DNA of 6,181 nucleotides from Bacillota bacterium (GTDB lineage Bacteria > Bacillota > Bacilli > Bacillales > Cytobacillaceae). The notes beneath the pieces were generated by a model, which was given only the letters and a program-made list of their open reading frames with translations, was not told where the DNA came from and ran no database searches. Below, piece by piece: positions 1-6,181 of this stretch (within the stretch, counting starts at the first letter, position 1; the number at the start of each line of letters is the position of its first letter). Made by a program: the position numbers and the translations under genes. Where the stretch lies: contig JAUZPT010000188.1 of assembly GCA_030705745.1 (NCBI GenBank), positions 1 to 6,181 on the forward strand, written 5' to 3'.

Positions 1-1272
1 CAGGAACGCATGCTTTTGGTCATCGAAAAAGGTCGCGAGCAGGAAATCAAAGATTTATTTTTAAAATACGGGCTTGAAGCAAAGGCTGTCGGAAAAGTGA
101 CCGATGATAAAATGCTTCGCCTTCTTCATAATGGCGAGGTAGTGGCCGAGGTTCCAGCAGATGCGCTTGCGGAAGAAGCTCCTATTTACAATAAGCCATC
201 GTCTGAGCCAGCCTATTTTCGCGAGTTTCAGAGCATGGAATCAGAGACTCCTAAGGTCGAAGATTATCGTGAAACTCTTGTGCAATTATTGAGTCAGCCA
301 ACGATTGCCAGCAAGGAATGGGTTTACAATCAGTACGATTATATGGTGCGCACGAGCACGGTGGTTGCGCCTGGGTCGGATGCTGCGGTGGTACGCATCC
401 GCGGAACACGCAAAGCACTTGCGATGACAACGGACTGCAATTCGCGTTATTTGTATTTGGATCCGGAAATGGGCGGAAAAATTGCCGTTGCTGAAGCAGC
501 AAGAAATATTGTTTGCTCAGGCGGAGAGCCGCTCGCGATTACCGACTGCCTGAATTTTGGCAATCCAGAAAAGCCCGAGATTTTCTGGCAGCTTGAAAAG
601 GCAGCCGATGGCATTAGTGAGGCGTGCCGAGTGCTTTCTGCACCTGTTATCGGAGGAAATGTTTCTCTTTATAATGAAACGAACGGAACAGCGGTTTATC
701 CGACACCAGTTATTGGGATGGTCGGTTTGATCAAGGATCTCGACCATATTACGACGCAAGTTTTTAAGACGCCGGGCGACTTGATATACATGATCGGTTC
801 GACAGCAGCGGAATTTGGCGGCAGCGAGCTGCAAAAGCTCACTTACGGCAAAATTTTTGGAAAAGCGCCGGCGATTGATATTGAACTTGAAAAGAAGCGG
901 CAGGAGGAAATACTTTCAGCCATCCGTGCAGGCTTAGTGGAGTCAGCGCATGATGTATCAGAAGGCGGATTTGCCGTTGCGTTGGCAGAATGCGTGATGG
1001 ATACGAAAGGATTGGGCGCCGATGTGACGATCACAGGTGATCCCGTTGCAGCGTTGTTCAGCGAGACGCAATCGAGGTTTATCCTGTCTGTTAAAAAAGA
1101 ACATCGTGCTCAATTTGAAAGAATCGTAGATGCCGAGATGATCGGCGAAGTCACCGATTCTTCCGCACTTAAGATTGCTTCAGAGGAAAAAATACTCCTT
1201 GCAGCGGACGTTGCAAACTTAGAAACTGCTTGGAAAGGGGCGATCCCATGCTTGCTGAACTCAAAGGCTTAA
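1..1272 (+). CDS. purL: Phosphoribosylformylglycinamidine synthase subunit PurL, C-terminal part (5' truncated by window edge)
   Basis: This is the synthetase subunit of FGAM synthase. It uses ATP and ammonia, delivered by the glutaminase PurQ with help from PurS, to convert FGAR to FGAM (step 4, cytoplasm). The reading frame is open from base 1, and the ATG at 10 is an internal methionine within [13 protein letters not shown], so the true start lies upstream. The 423 residues present are roughly the last 57% of a family of about 740 residues. Visible blocks are [16 protein letters not shown] (103-118), the AIRS-type repeat with APGSD and TTDCNSRY (123-150), [20 protein letters not shown] (164-183), [12 protein letters not shown] (185-196), [12 protein letters not shown] (215-226), and the C-terminal AIRS_C region with [16 protein letters not shown] (315-330). 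The protein ends at CLLNSKA with no glutaminase domain, so it is the small PurL type that needs separate PurQ and PurS. Those genes would lie upstream, outside the window. The 3' end overlaps purF by 25 nt. Identification is very secure. Confidence 0.98.
   Translation, partial: QERMLLVIEKGREQEIKDLFLKYGLEAKAVGKVTDDKMLRLLHNGEVVAEVPADALAEEAPIYNKPSSEPAYFREFQSMESETPKVEDYRETLVQLLSQPTIASKEWVYNQYDYMVRTSTVVAPGSDAAVVRIRGTRKALAMTTDCNSRYLYLDPEMGGKIAVAEAARNIVCSGGEPLAITDCLNFGNPEKPEIFWQLEKAADGISEACRVLSAPVIGGNVSLYNETNGTAVYPTPVIGMVGLIKDLDHITTQVFKTPGDLIYMIGSTAAEFGGSELQKLTYGKIFGKAPAIDIELEKKRQEEILSAIRAGLVESAHDVSEGGFAVALAECVMDTKGLGADVTITGDPVAALFSETQSRFILSVKKEHRAQFERIVDAEMIGEVTDSSALKIASEEKILLAADVANLETAWKGAIPCLLNSKA
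1234..1240 (+). promoter_or_regulatory. Ribosome binding site of purF, inside purL
   Basis: AAAGGGG lies 7 nt upstream of the ATG at 1248, within the last codons of purL. It decides the purF start: a TTG at 1230 in the same frame lies upstream of this site and has no comparable Shine-Dalgarno sequence of its own. Confidence 0.8.
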
Positions 1273-2663
1273 ACGAAGAATGTGGTGTATTTGGTGTTTG
1301 GGGACATCCGGATGCCGCACAAATTACGTATTATGGACTCCACAGCCTGCAGCACCGCGGCCAGGAAGGCGCTGGTATGGTCGTTTCGGATGGCCTGCAG
1401 CTAAGAGGACATAAAGGTGAAGGCTTGGTGACGGAGGTTTTTACGGCAGCTACGATGGAAGGAATCAGCGGGAATTCGGCGATTGGCCATGTCCGCTATG
1501 CCACGGCCGGTGGAAGCGGCTATGAAAACGTGCAGCCTCTGCTGTTTCATTCGCAAAGCGGCAGCCTCGCGCTGGCCCATAATGGAAATTTGGTCAATGC
1601 AGAGTCCTTGAAACATCAACTCGAAATGCAAGGGAGCATTTTTCAAACAAGCTCCGACACAGAAGTTTTGGCCCATTTGATTAAAAGAAGCGGTTTTTTG
1701 GAACTGAAGGATCGTGTGAAAAACGCGTTAACGATGTTAAAGGGTGCCTATGCTTTTCTGATTATGACCGAAAAGGAAATGCTTGTCGCACTGGACCCGA
1801 ATGGTCTAAGGCCCTTGTCAATCGGCAAAATTGGCGATGCATATGTAATTGCTTCAGAAACGTGCGCCTTCGATATTGTCGGTGCCGATTTTGTCCGCGA
1901 AGTTGTTCCTGGAGAGCTCGTGATCATAAATGATGAAGGCTTGCATTCGGAATACTTTTCAATGAGCACGACACAATCGATTTGTACGATGGAGTATGTG
2001 TATTTTTCCAGGCCTGACAGCAATATTCACGGTATCAATGTTCATACAGCGAGGAAAAACCTTGGCAAGCGCCTCGCCATCGAAGCGCCGATCGAGGCAG
2101 ACGTGGTAACAGGGGTGCCCGATTCGAGCATTTCCGCCGCCATCGGCTATGCGGAGGCTACAGGCATTCCGTATGAAATGGGCTTGATTAAAAACAGATA
2201 TGTCGGAAGGACGTTTATCCAGCCGTCACAGTCATTAAGGGAACAAGGGGTAAAGATGAAGCTTTCTCCTGTCCGGGGCGTGGTCGAGGGAAAACGTGTT
2301 GTCATGGTCGATGACTCGATCGTCCGCGGTACGACGAGCAAGCGGATCGTGACGATGCTAAAAGAAGCAGGAGCCACCGAGGTTCATGTGGTGATCAGTT
2401 CCCCTCCAATCAAAAATCCATGTTTTTATGGAATCGATACCTCTTCGCGGGAGGAATTGATCGCATCGAAGCATTCCGTCGAGGAACTCCGCCAAATTAT
2501 CGGTGCCGATTCGTTAACCTTTTTAAGCGTGGAGGGTATGGTCGAAGCGATTGGCCATGAAGGGGATGGAAGCTCACGAGGCCAATGCCTTGCCTGTTTT
2601 ACAGGGAAGTATCCTACCGAAATTTATCCAGAAACGGTTAAAGCCCCGTATCAGAAGTGTTAA
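1248..2663 (+). CDS. purF: Amidophosphoribosyltransferase (glutamine PRPP amidotransferase), proenzyme with Fe-S cluster ligands
   Basis: This enzyme catalyses the committed first step: PRPP and glutamine give 5-phosphoribosylamine, glutamate and pyrophosphate. It has 471 residues against about 476 in B. subtilis. The ATG at 1248 is chosen because of the Shine-Dalgarno at 1234-1240 and because [12 protein letters not shown] matches the Bacillus proenzyme start; the alternative TTG at 1230 would add six residues. Residues 1-11 are the expected propeptide, and Cys12 becomes the N-terminal nucleophile of the Ntn glutaminase domain (about 12-245). Glutaminase motifs include HRGQEGAG (36-43), HNGNL (111-115) and SSDTEV (135-140). 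The type I phosphoribosyltransferase domain carries the PRPP loop [13 protein letters not shown] (351-363) and [12 protein letters not shown] (317-328). Cys246, Cys392, Cys447 and Cys450 correspond to the four [4Fe-4S] ligands of the B. subtilis enzyme, a cluster linked there to oxygen sensitivity and turnover. In that family, AMP and GMP inhibit the enzyme allosterically. The C-terminal tail is short and ends in Cys471. Translation is probably coupled to purL through the 25-nt overlap. Confidence 0.98.
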   Translation: MLAELKGLNEECGVFGVWGHPDAAQITYYGLHSLQHRGQEGAGMVVSDGLQLRGHKGEGLVTEVFTAATMEGISGNSAIGHVRYATAGGSGYENVQPLLFHSQSGSLALAHNGNLVNAESLKHQLEMQGSIFQTSSDTEVLAHLIKRSGFLELKDRVKNALTMLKGAYAFLIMTEKEMLVALDPNGLRPLSIGKIGDAYVIASETCAFDIVGADFVREVVPGELVIINDEGLHSEYFSMSTTQSICTMEYVYFSRPDSNIHGINVHTARKNLGKRLAIEAPIEADVVTGVPDSSISAAIGYAEATGIPYEMGLIKNRYVGRTFIQPSQSLREQGVKMKLSPVRGVVEGKRVVMVDDSIVRGTTSKRIVTMLKEAGATEVHVVISSPPIKNPCFYGIDTSSREELIASKHSVEELRQIIGADSLTFLSVEGMVEAIGHEGDGSSRGQCLACFTGKYPTEIYPETVKAPYQKC

Positions 2664-2720
2664 CTGATCGGTACGAGCGAAAGCTGCGGAGCGTATAAAC
2701 AAAATATCAGAGATGTTAAC
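2649..2720 (+). repeat. Imperfect 16-bp direct repeat flanking the purF/purM gap
   Basis: TATCAGAAGTGTTAAC at 2649-2664 and TATCAGAGATGTTAAC at 2705-2720 match at 14 of 16 bases and start 56 nt apart. The first copy contains the last purF codons and its TAA stop; the second lies in the gap before purM. Read in the matching register, both copies would encode Tyr-Gln-Lys/Arg-Cys-stop, but the second is out of the purF frame. A weak possible fold lies between them: TACG at 2672-2675 can pair with CGTA at 2692-2695 around a small AGC-GAAA-GCT hairpin. No T-run follows, so this is not a terminator. The function is unknown and the repeat may be chance or a relic of a small duplication. Confidence 0.45.
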
Positions 2721-2734
2721 AAACCCTTACCAGT

Positions 2735-2739
2735 GGAGG
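2735..2739 (+). promoter_or_regulatory. Ribosome binding site of purM (decides start at 2747)
   Basis: GGAGG ends 1 nt before an ATG at 2741 but 7 nt before the in-frame ATG at 2747. Only the second spacing suits initiation, so the start at 2747 is preferred. Confidence 0.85.
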
Positions 2740-2746
2740 CATGAAA

Positions 2747-3781
2747 ATGGCAAATGCATACAAACGAGCGGGTGTCGATATAGAAGCGGGCTATGAAGCC
2801 GTTACACGGATGAAAACGCATGTGGACCGAACGAGACGCCATGGTGTCATGGGCGGACTCGGCGGCTTTGGCGGCATATTTGATTTATCAGCCTTGAATT
2901 TAAAGGAGCCCGTTTTGGTGTCGGGTACAGACGGTGTTGGAACAAAGCTGATGCTTGCCTTTAAAATGGATCGTCACGATACAATCGGTATCGATGCGGT
3001 TGCCATGTGTGTGAATGATATTGTCGTCCAGGGCGCAGAACCTTTGTATTTTTTGGATTATATTGCCTGCGGGAAAGCTGTTCCTGAAAAAATCGAATCC
3101 ATTGTCAAAGGCATCGCTGAAGGCTGTGTCCAGGCAGGCTGTGCGCTTGTAGGCGGGGAGACTGCCGAAATGCCGGGAATGTACGCCCAAGAGGAATACG
3201 ACCTTGCTGGATTTGCCGTCGGAGCTTGTGAAAAAGCGGCGCTCATTTCAGGGGAGGAATTGGCGGAAGGAGATGTGCTCATCGGCCTGGCTTCCAGCGG
3301 TTTGCACAGTAATGGCTATTCGCTTGTCAGAAAAATTCTACTTGAAGAAGCGCAAATGGACGTGCATGACTTTGTCGAGGAACTCGGCTGCGAGCTTGGC
3401 GAGGAGTTGCTTCGTCCGACGCAAATTTATGTCCAGCCCATTTTATCCGCACTGAAAAAACACTCGATTAAAGGCATGGCCCATATTACGGGCGGCGGCT
3501 TTATTGAAAATATTCCTCGGATGCTCCCGGAAGGTTTGGGAGCAAATATTTATGAAGGAAAGTGGCCGATTTTGCCGATTTTTCACTTGCTCGAGGAAAA
3601 AGGAAACTTGAAACAACAGGAAATGTACAATATATTCAATATGGGAATAGGCATGGTTGTCGCCGCTGATAAAACGAGTACCCCATCATTAATTAAATTG
3701 TTCAGCGAATGCGGTGTGGATGCGTATGAAATTGGCGCGATCACTGCCGGAAATGGCGTGCAAATCGGTGATAAAGAATGA
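2747..3781 (+). CDS. purM: Phosphoribosylformylglycinamidine cyclo-ligase (AIR synthetase)
   Basis: PurM uses ATP to close the imidazole ring, converting FGAM to AIR (step 5, cytoplasm). The protein has 344 residues from the ATG at 2747; the B. subtilis protein has about 346. The start is set by GGAGG at 2735-2739 and by [19 protein letters not shown] aligning with the usual N-terminus. The ATG at 2741 would add only Met-Lys and sits too close to the Shine-Dalgarno. Family motifs in order are GGLGGFGG (36-43), [10 protein letters not shown] (59-68), [19 protein letters not shown] (87-105), [13 protein letters not shown] (134-146), [16 protein letters not shown] (180-195), [16 protein letters not shown] (246-261) and NMGIGM (298-303). 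The first part is the AIRS N-terminal fold, and the part from about 170 on is AIRS_C. It belongs to the same superfamily as PurL upstream. The gene is the first of a coupled purM-purN-purH block, following an 83-nt gap after purF. No defect is visible. Confidence 0.98.
   Translation: MANAYKRAGVDIEAGYEAVTRMKTHVDRTRRHGVMGGLGGFGGIFDLSALNLKEPVLVSGTDGVGTKLMLAFKMDRHDTIGIDAVAMCVNDIVVQGAEPLYFLDYIACGKAVPEKIESIVKGIAEGCVQAGCALVGGETAEMPGMYAQEEYDLAGFAVGACEKAALISGEELAEGDVLIGLASSGLHSNGYSLVRKILLEEAQMDVHDFVEELGCELGEELLRPTQIYVQPILSALKKHSIKGMAHITGGGFIENIPRMLPEGLGANIYEGKWPILPIFHLLEEKGNLKQQEMYNIFNMGIGMVVAADKTSTPSLIKLFSECGVDAYEIGAITAGNGVQIGDKE
3767..3772 (+). promoter_or_regulatory. Ribosome binding site of purN, inside purM
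   Basis: GGTGAT matches the downstream half of the extended Bacillus Shine-Dalgarno (AAGGAGGTGAT) and lies 5 nt before the purN ATG at 3778. It lacks the GGAGG core, so purN probably depends partly on coupling through the ATGA overlap with the purM stop. Confidence 0.55.
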
Positions 3782-4350
3782 AAAATATTGCTATATTCGC
3801 TTCAGGAAGCGGAAGCAATTTTCAGGCGATCGTTGACGCTGTCAAAGCGGGCGGCCTTCACGTAAACATCAAAATGGTTGTGTGTGACCGGCCGGGTGCC
3901 TTCGTTATTGAGCGTGCAAAGAGTAATGGTATGCCTCATTTTATTTTTTCAGCGAAGGATTACGATTCCAAGGAAGCTTTTGAATGTGCCATCCTGAAGC
4001 AATTGCGTAGTCATGATGTGGAATACATTGTACTTGCCGGCTATATGCGATTGATCGGACCGACGTTGTTAACGGAATTTCCAGGGAGAATTATCAACAT
4101 TCATCCATCTTTGCTCCCTTCCTTTCCAGGGAAGGATGCAATCGGGCAGGCGCTTGCAGCAGGAGTCAACGTGAGCGGAGTGACGATTCACTTTGTCGAT
4201 GAAGGCATGGATACGGGACCGATTATTGCACAACAGATTATTGACATCGACGAACATGAAACAAAGGAAAGTCTTCAGGGAAAAATACATCAAGTAGAGC
4301 ATCAATTTTATCCAGCAGAATTACAGAAGTTATTGGGGGATTACGCATGA
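3778..4350 (+). CDS. purN: Phosphoribosylglycinamide formyltransferase, 10-formyl-THF dependent (GAR transformylase)
   Basis: PurN transfers a formyl group from 10-formyltetrahydrofolate to GAR, giving FGAR (step 3). The protein is 190 residues, usual for the family, and is a single formyl_transferase domain. The phosphate-binding N-terminal loop is [12 protein letters not shown] (7-18). The catalytic triad is visible: Asn107 and His109 in [13 protein letters not shown] (106-118), and Asp145 in [11 protein letters not shown] (140-150). These correspond to Asn106, His108 and Asp144 of the E. coli enzyme. [10 protein letters not shown] (86-95) is also characteristic. The start codon overlaps the purM stop in ATGA (3778-3781), and the stop overlaps the purH start in the same way (4347-4350), so all three are probably translated in a coupled manner. 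It is the folate-dependent enzyme, not the unrelated formate-dependent PurT. Confidence 0.98.
   Translation: MKNIAIFASGSGSNFQAIVDAVKAGGLHVNIKMVVCDRPGAFVIERAKSNGMPHFIFSAKDYDSKEAFECAILKQLRSHDVEYIVLAGYMRLIGPTLLTEFPGRIINIHPSLLPSFPGKDAIGQALAAGVNVSGVTIHFVDEGMDTGPIIAQQIIDIDEHETKESLQGKIHQVEHQFYPAELQKLLGDYA
4335..4340 (+). promoter_or_regulatory. Ribosome binding site of purH, inside purN
   Basis: GGGGGA in the last purN codons lies 6 nt before the purH ATG at 4347. It is a moderate Shine-Dalgarno that supports this start, together with the ATGA overlap. Confidence 0.65.
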
Positions 4351-5882
4351 AAAAACGAGCACTGATTAGCGTTTCGGAAAAAAGCGGTGTAGTCGAGTTT
4401 GCATCAGAACTGGAAAAGCTAGGCTTTGAAATCATATCGACAGGTGGGACGAAAAAAACGCTAAAGGAACATGGAATTGCGGTAAAAGGCGTAAGTGAAG
4501 TGACCGGATTTCCTGAAATTCTTGAAGGGCGCGTCAAAACATTGCATCCAATGATCCATGGCGGGCTTCTCGCAAAAGCAGATGAGCCTTCCCACCAGGC
4601 ACAGCTTTCCGAGCATGGCATCGTTCCAATTCAGATTGTGTGTGTCAATCTCTATCCTTTTAAAAATACGATCGCAAAGCCGGGCACTACTTTTGAAGAA
4701 GCGATTGAACAAATCGATATCGGGGGTCCGGCGATGCTGCGCGCTTCCGCCAAAAACCACCGGCATGTAACGGTTGCCGTCGACCCGGCAGACTATCCTT
4801 CTATCATTAGCGAGTGGAAGGAAAACGGCTCTGTCACTGCCACAACAAGACAAAGGCTTGCCGCGAAGGTATTTCGTCACACCGCAGCATACGATGCACT
4901 CATTGCTGAATACATGACAGAAGCGGCAAACGAAGAAAACATTGAAAATGTGACACTTACATTCGAATTAAAGCAAGGGCTTCGCTACGGGGAAAATCCG
5001 CATCAACAAGCCTCTTTTTATAAAAAGCCTTTAGGTTCCAACTATTCGGTTGCCAATGCTGAGCAATTACATGGAAAAGAACTTTCTTATAACAACATCA
5101 ATGATGCCGATGCTGCGCTGCAAATCGTGAAGGAATTCAGCGAACCTGCAGCGGTTGCGGTGAAGCATATGAATCCATGCGGTGTTGGAATCGGCGACAC
5201 GATTTATGATGCTTTTACAAAAGCATTTGCTGCCGATCCGGTATCCATTTTTGGTGGAATTATCGCGTTAAACCGAGAAGTGGACGGTGAAACAGCGAGA
5301 AAATTACATGAAATCTTTTTGGAAATTATCATTGCGCCTGCATTTTCAACGGAAGCTCTCGAAATTTTAAAAGGGAAGAAAAATGTTCGCTTATTGACCG
5401 TTCCGTTTGCTGTACAGCAGAAAAAGGAGAAGAGAGTCACTTCTATTGAGGGCGGGCTTCTACTGCAGGATATGGATAATTATTCGCTTGAACAGGCGGA
5501 AATGAAGGTGGCGACAAAAAGAGAGCCAACGGATGCTGAGTGGAAAGCTTTGAGATTCGGCTGGAAGGTTGTTAAGCACGTGAAATCAAATGCGATCGTT
5601 GTTGCAGCCGATGACATGACCATCGGAATTGGAGCAGGGCAAATGAACCGTGTCGGTGCTGCAAAAATTGCCCTCGAACAGGCAGGTAGCAAAGCCGATG
5701 GAGCAATTATGGCATCGGATGCCTTCTTCCCGATGGATGATACGGTCGAGGCAGCGGCAAAAGCCGGAATCACCGCCATCATTCAACCTGGGGGCTCAAT
5801 TCGGGACGAAGACTCAATTAAGAAAGCTGATGAATACGGAATTACCATGGTGTTTACAGGAGTCCGGCATTTCAGGCACTAA
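4347..5882 (+). CDS. purH: Bifunctional AICAR formyltransferase / IMP cyclohydrolase
   Basis: PurH performs the last two steps: it formylates AICAR with 10-formyl-THF to FAICAR, then closes the ring to IMP. The protein is 511 residues, essentially the B. subtilis length (512). The N-terminal MGS-like IMP cyclohydrolase domain (about 1-145) shows STGGTKK (31-37), [20 protein letters not shown] (54-73), NLYPF (101-105) and [16 protein letters not shown] (123-138). The C-terminal AICAR transformylase domain (about 200-511) shows RYGENPHQ (213-220), [16 protein letters not shown] (242-257), the catalytic pair Lys273-His274 in [10 protein letters not shown] (272-281), [13 protein letters not shown] (301-313), KHVKSNAIV (410-418), GAGQMNRV (429-436) and [11 protein letters not shown] (481-491). 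Lys273-His274 correspond to the essential Lys-His pair in human ATIC. The start is fixed by the ATGA overlap with purN and by GGGGGA at 4335-4340. No truncation or frameshift is visible. A 59-nt gap separates it from purD. Confidence 0.98.
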   Translation: MKKRALISVSEKSGVVEFASELEKLGFEIISTGGTKKTLKEHGIAVKGVSEVTGFPEILEGRVKTLHPMIHGGLLAKADEPSHQAQLSEHGIVPIQIVCVNLYPFKNTIAKPGTTFEEAIEQIDIGGPAMLRASAKNHRHVTVAVDPADYPSIISEWKENGSVTATTRQRLAAKVFRHTAAYDALIAEYMTEAANEENIENVTLTFELKQGLRYGENPHQQASFYKKPLGSNYSVANAEQLHGKELSYNNINDADAALQIVKEFSEPAAVAVKHMNPCGVGIGDTIYDAFTKAFAADPVSIFGGIIALNREVDGETARKLHEIFLEIIIAPAFSTEALEILKGKKNVRLLTVPFAVQQKKEKRVTSIEGGLLLQDMDNYSLEQAEMKVATKREPTDAEWKALRFGWKVVKHVKSNAIVVAADDMTIGIGAGQMNRVGAAKIALEQAGSKADGAIMASDAFFPMDDTVEAAAKAGITAIIQPGGSIRDEDSIKKADEYGITMVFTGVRHFRH

Positions 5883-5924
5883 AAATGTTTCTAATATTTT
5901 AAAGCTGTGAACAAGTTTGCGCAT

Positions 5925-5934
5925 AAAAGGAGGT
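5925..5934 (+). promoter_or_regulatory. Strong ribosome binding site of purD
   Basis: AAAAGGAGGT is a near-perfect Bacillus Shine-Dalgarno with 7 nt to the ATG at 5942. It is the strongest in the window, fitting a gene that is not coupled to its upstream neighbour. The rest of the 59-nt purH-purD gap (5883-5941) is A/T-rich, with no convincing promoter, terminator or hairpin. Confidence 0.9.
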
Positions 5935-5941
5935 AGCCACC

Positions 5942-6181
5942 ATGAATGTTTTGGTAATCGGCCGCGGCGGGCGTGAGCATGCGATTTGCCGCAAGCTTCG
6001 CGAGAGCCCGCTTGTTGAAAAAGTATTTGCGGCACCGGGCAGCGCTGGCATGGAGGATGTTGCGGAGACGGTGAGCATCTCCGAAAACGATCAGGTCGCG
6101 CTTCTTGCTTTTGCAAAGGAACAAAACATTGACCTGACCATCATCGGACCGGAAATTCCTTTGCTCGAAGGTCTCGCTGAC
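5942..6181 (+). CDS. purD: Phosphoribosylamine-glycine ligase (GAR synthetase), N-terminal part (3' truncated by window edge)
   Basis: PurD ligates glycine to phosphoribosylamine using ATP, giving GAR (step 2). The unstable PurF product is its substrate. Exactly 80 codons are present before the window ends, against about 420 residues in the family. They cover most of the N-terminal GARS_N domain: [15 protein letters not shown] with the glycine-rich GxGGREHA motif (7-14), [10 protein letters not shown] (28-37) and [16 protein letters not shown] (65-80). The ATP-grasp domain lies beyond the edge. The start at 5942 is fixed by the strong Shine-Dalgarno at 5925-5934 and the standard family N-terminus. 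In B. subtilis purD is the last gene of the operon; whether that holds here, and where the terminator lies, cannot be seen. Confidence 0.96.
   Translation, partial: MNVLVIGRGGREHAICRKLRESPLVEKVFAAPGSAGMEDVAETVSISENDQVALLAFAKEQNIDLTIIGPEIPLLEGLAD

Noticed and set aside
10..12. ATG at 10 as the start of a shorter purL
   Set aside because: The frame is open to base 1 and the preceding codons (Gln-Glu-Arg) fit the conserved PurL sequence, so this is an internal methionine of a gene cut by the window edge.
2664..2746. Possible internal promoter or terminator in the purF-purM gap (TATAAA at 2694-2699; weak TACG/CGTA stem)
   Set aside because: There is no matching -35 element at suitable spacing for the TATAAA, and the stem is short, has an uneven bulge and is not followed by a T-run.
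2827..2832. CCGAAC, the core of the Bacillus PurR PurBox
   Set aside because: It is inside the purM coding region, the flanking bases do not fit the A/T-rich box, and there is no second box. A functional PurR site is expected upstream of the first pur gene, outside this window.
3204..3455. Second plus-strand frame of 83 codons inside purM (and similar frames at 4558-4770 and 5650-5910)
   Set aside because: These overlap strongly conserved coding sequence in another frame, and their translations look random, so I treat them as shadows.
4461..4880. A 139-codon open frame on the minus strand inside purH, the longest antisense frame
   Set aside because: It lies wholly within the well-conserved purH coding region, its translation has no recognisable domain, and I saw no supporting start context. 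It is a shadow of purH, as are the other minus-strand frames under purL, purF, purM and purN.
5871..5897. Possible promoter before purD (TTCAGG about 15 nt before TAATAT)
   Set aside because: Both hexamers match consensus poorly (about 3/6 and 4/6) and the spacing is short. A/T-rich gaps give such matches by chance.

Overview
The window is a stretch of a de novo purine (IMP) biosynthesis operon from a Gram-positive bacterium, most likely a member of the Bacillaceae. Six genes lie on the + strand in the order purL (3' part) - purF - purM - purN - purH - purD (5' part). Three things point to Bacillaceae. The gene order matches the distal half of the Bacillus subtilis pur operon. The proteins closely resemble the B. 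subtilis proteins as I remember them. PurF has the Bacillus-type short propeptide and four iron-sulfur cysteines. Start sites carry good Shine-Dalgarno sequences. I cannot name the genus or species.

Layout: 1-1272 is the last 423 codons of purL. purF (1248-2663) starts inside purL with a 25-nt overlap. An 83-nt gap (2664-2746) follows, then purM (2747-3781), purN (3778-4350) and purH (4347-5882), joined by two 4-nt ATGA stop/start overlaps. A 59-nt gap (5883-5941) precedes purD (5942 to beyond the window end). There are no RNA genes, mobile elements, CRISPR arrays or foreign genes. I see no convincing internal promoter or rho-independent terminator, so the genes are probably co-transcribed from a promoter upstream of the window. 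No gene-free stretch exceeds 83 nt.

How the genes work together: PurF makes phosphoribosylamine from PRPP and glutamine (step 1). PurD ligates glycine to give GAR (step 2). PurN formylates GAR with 10-formyl-THF (step 3). PurL, with PurQ and PurS, makes FGAM (step 4). PurM closes the imidazole ring to AIR (step 5). PurH carries out the last two steps, AICAR formylation and IMP cyclisation. The pattern of overlaps and gaps divides the window into translational blocks ...LF | MNH | D, each opened by its own Shine-Dalgarno sequence.

This is a conserved housekeeping region. I found no evidence of an undescribed system. The points worth a second look are small: start-codon choices, an imperfect direct repeat straddling the purF stop codon, and a terminal cysteine on PurF.
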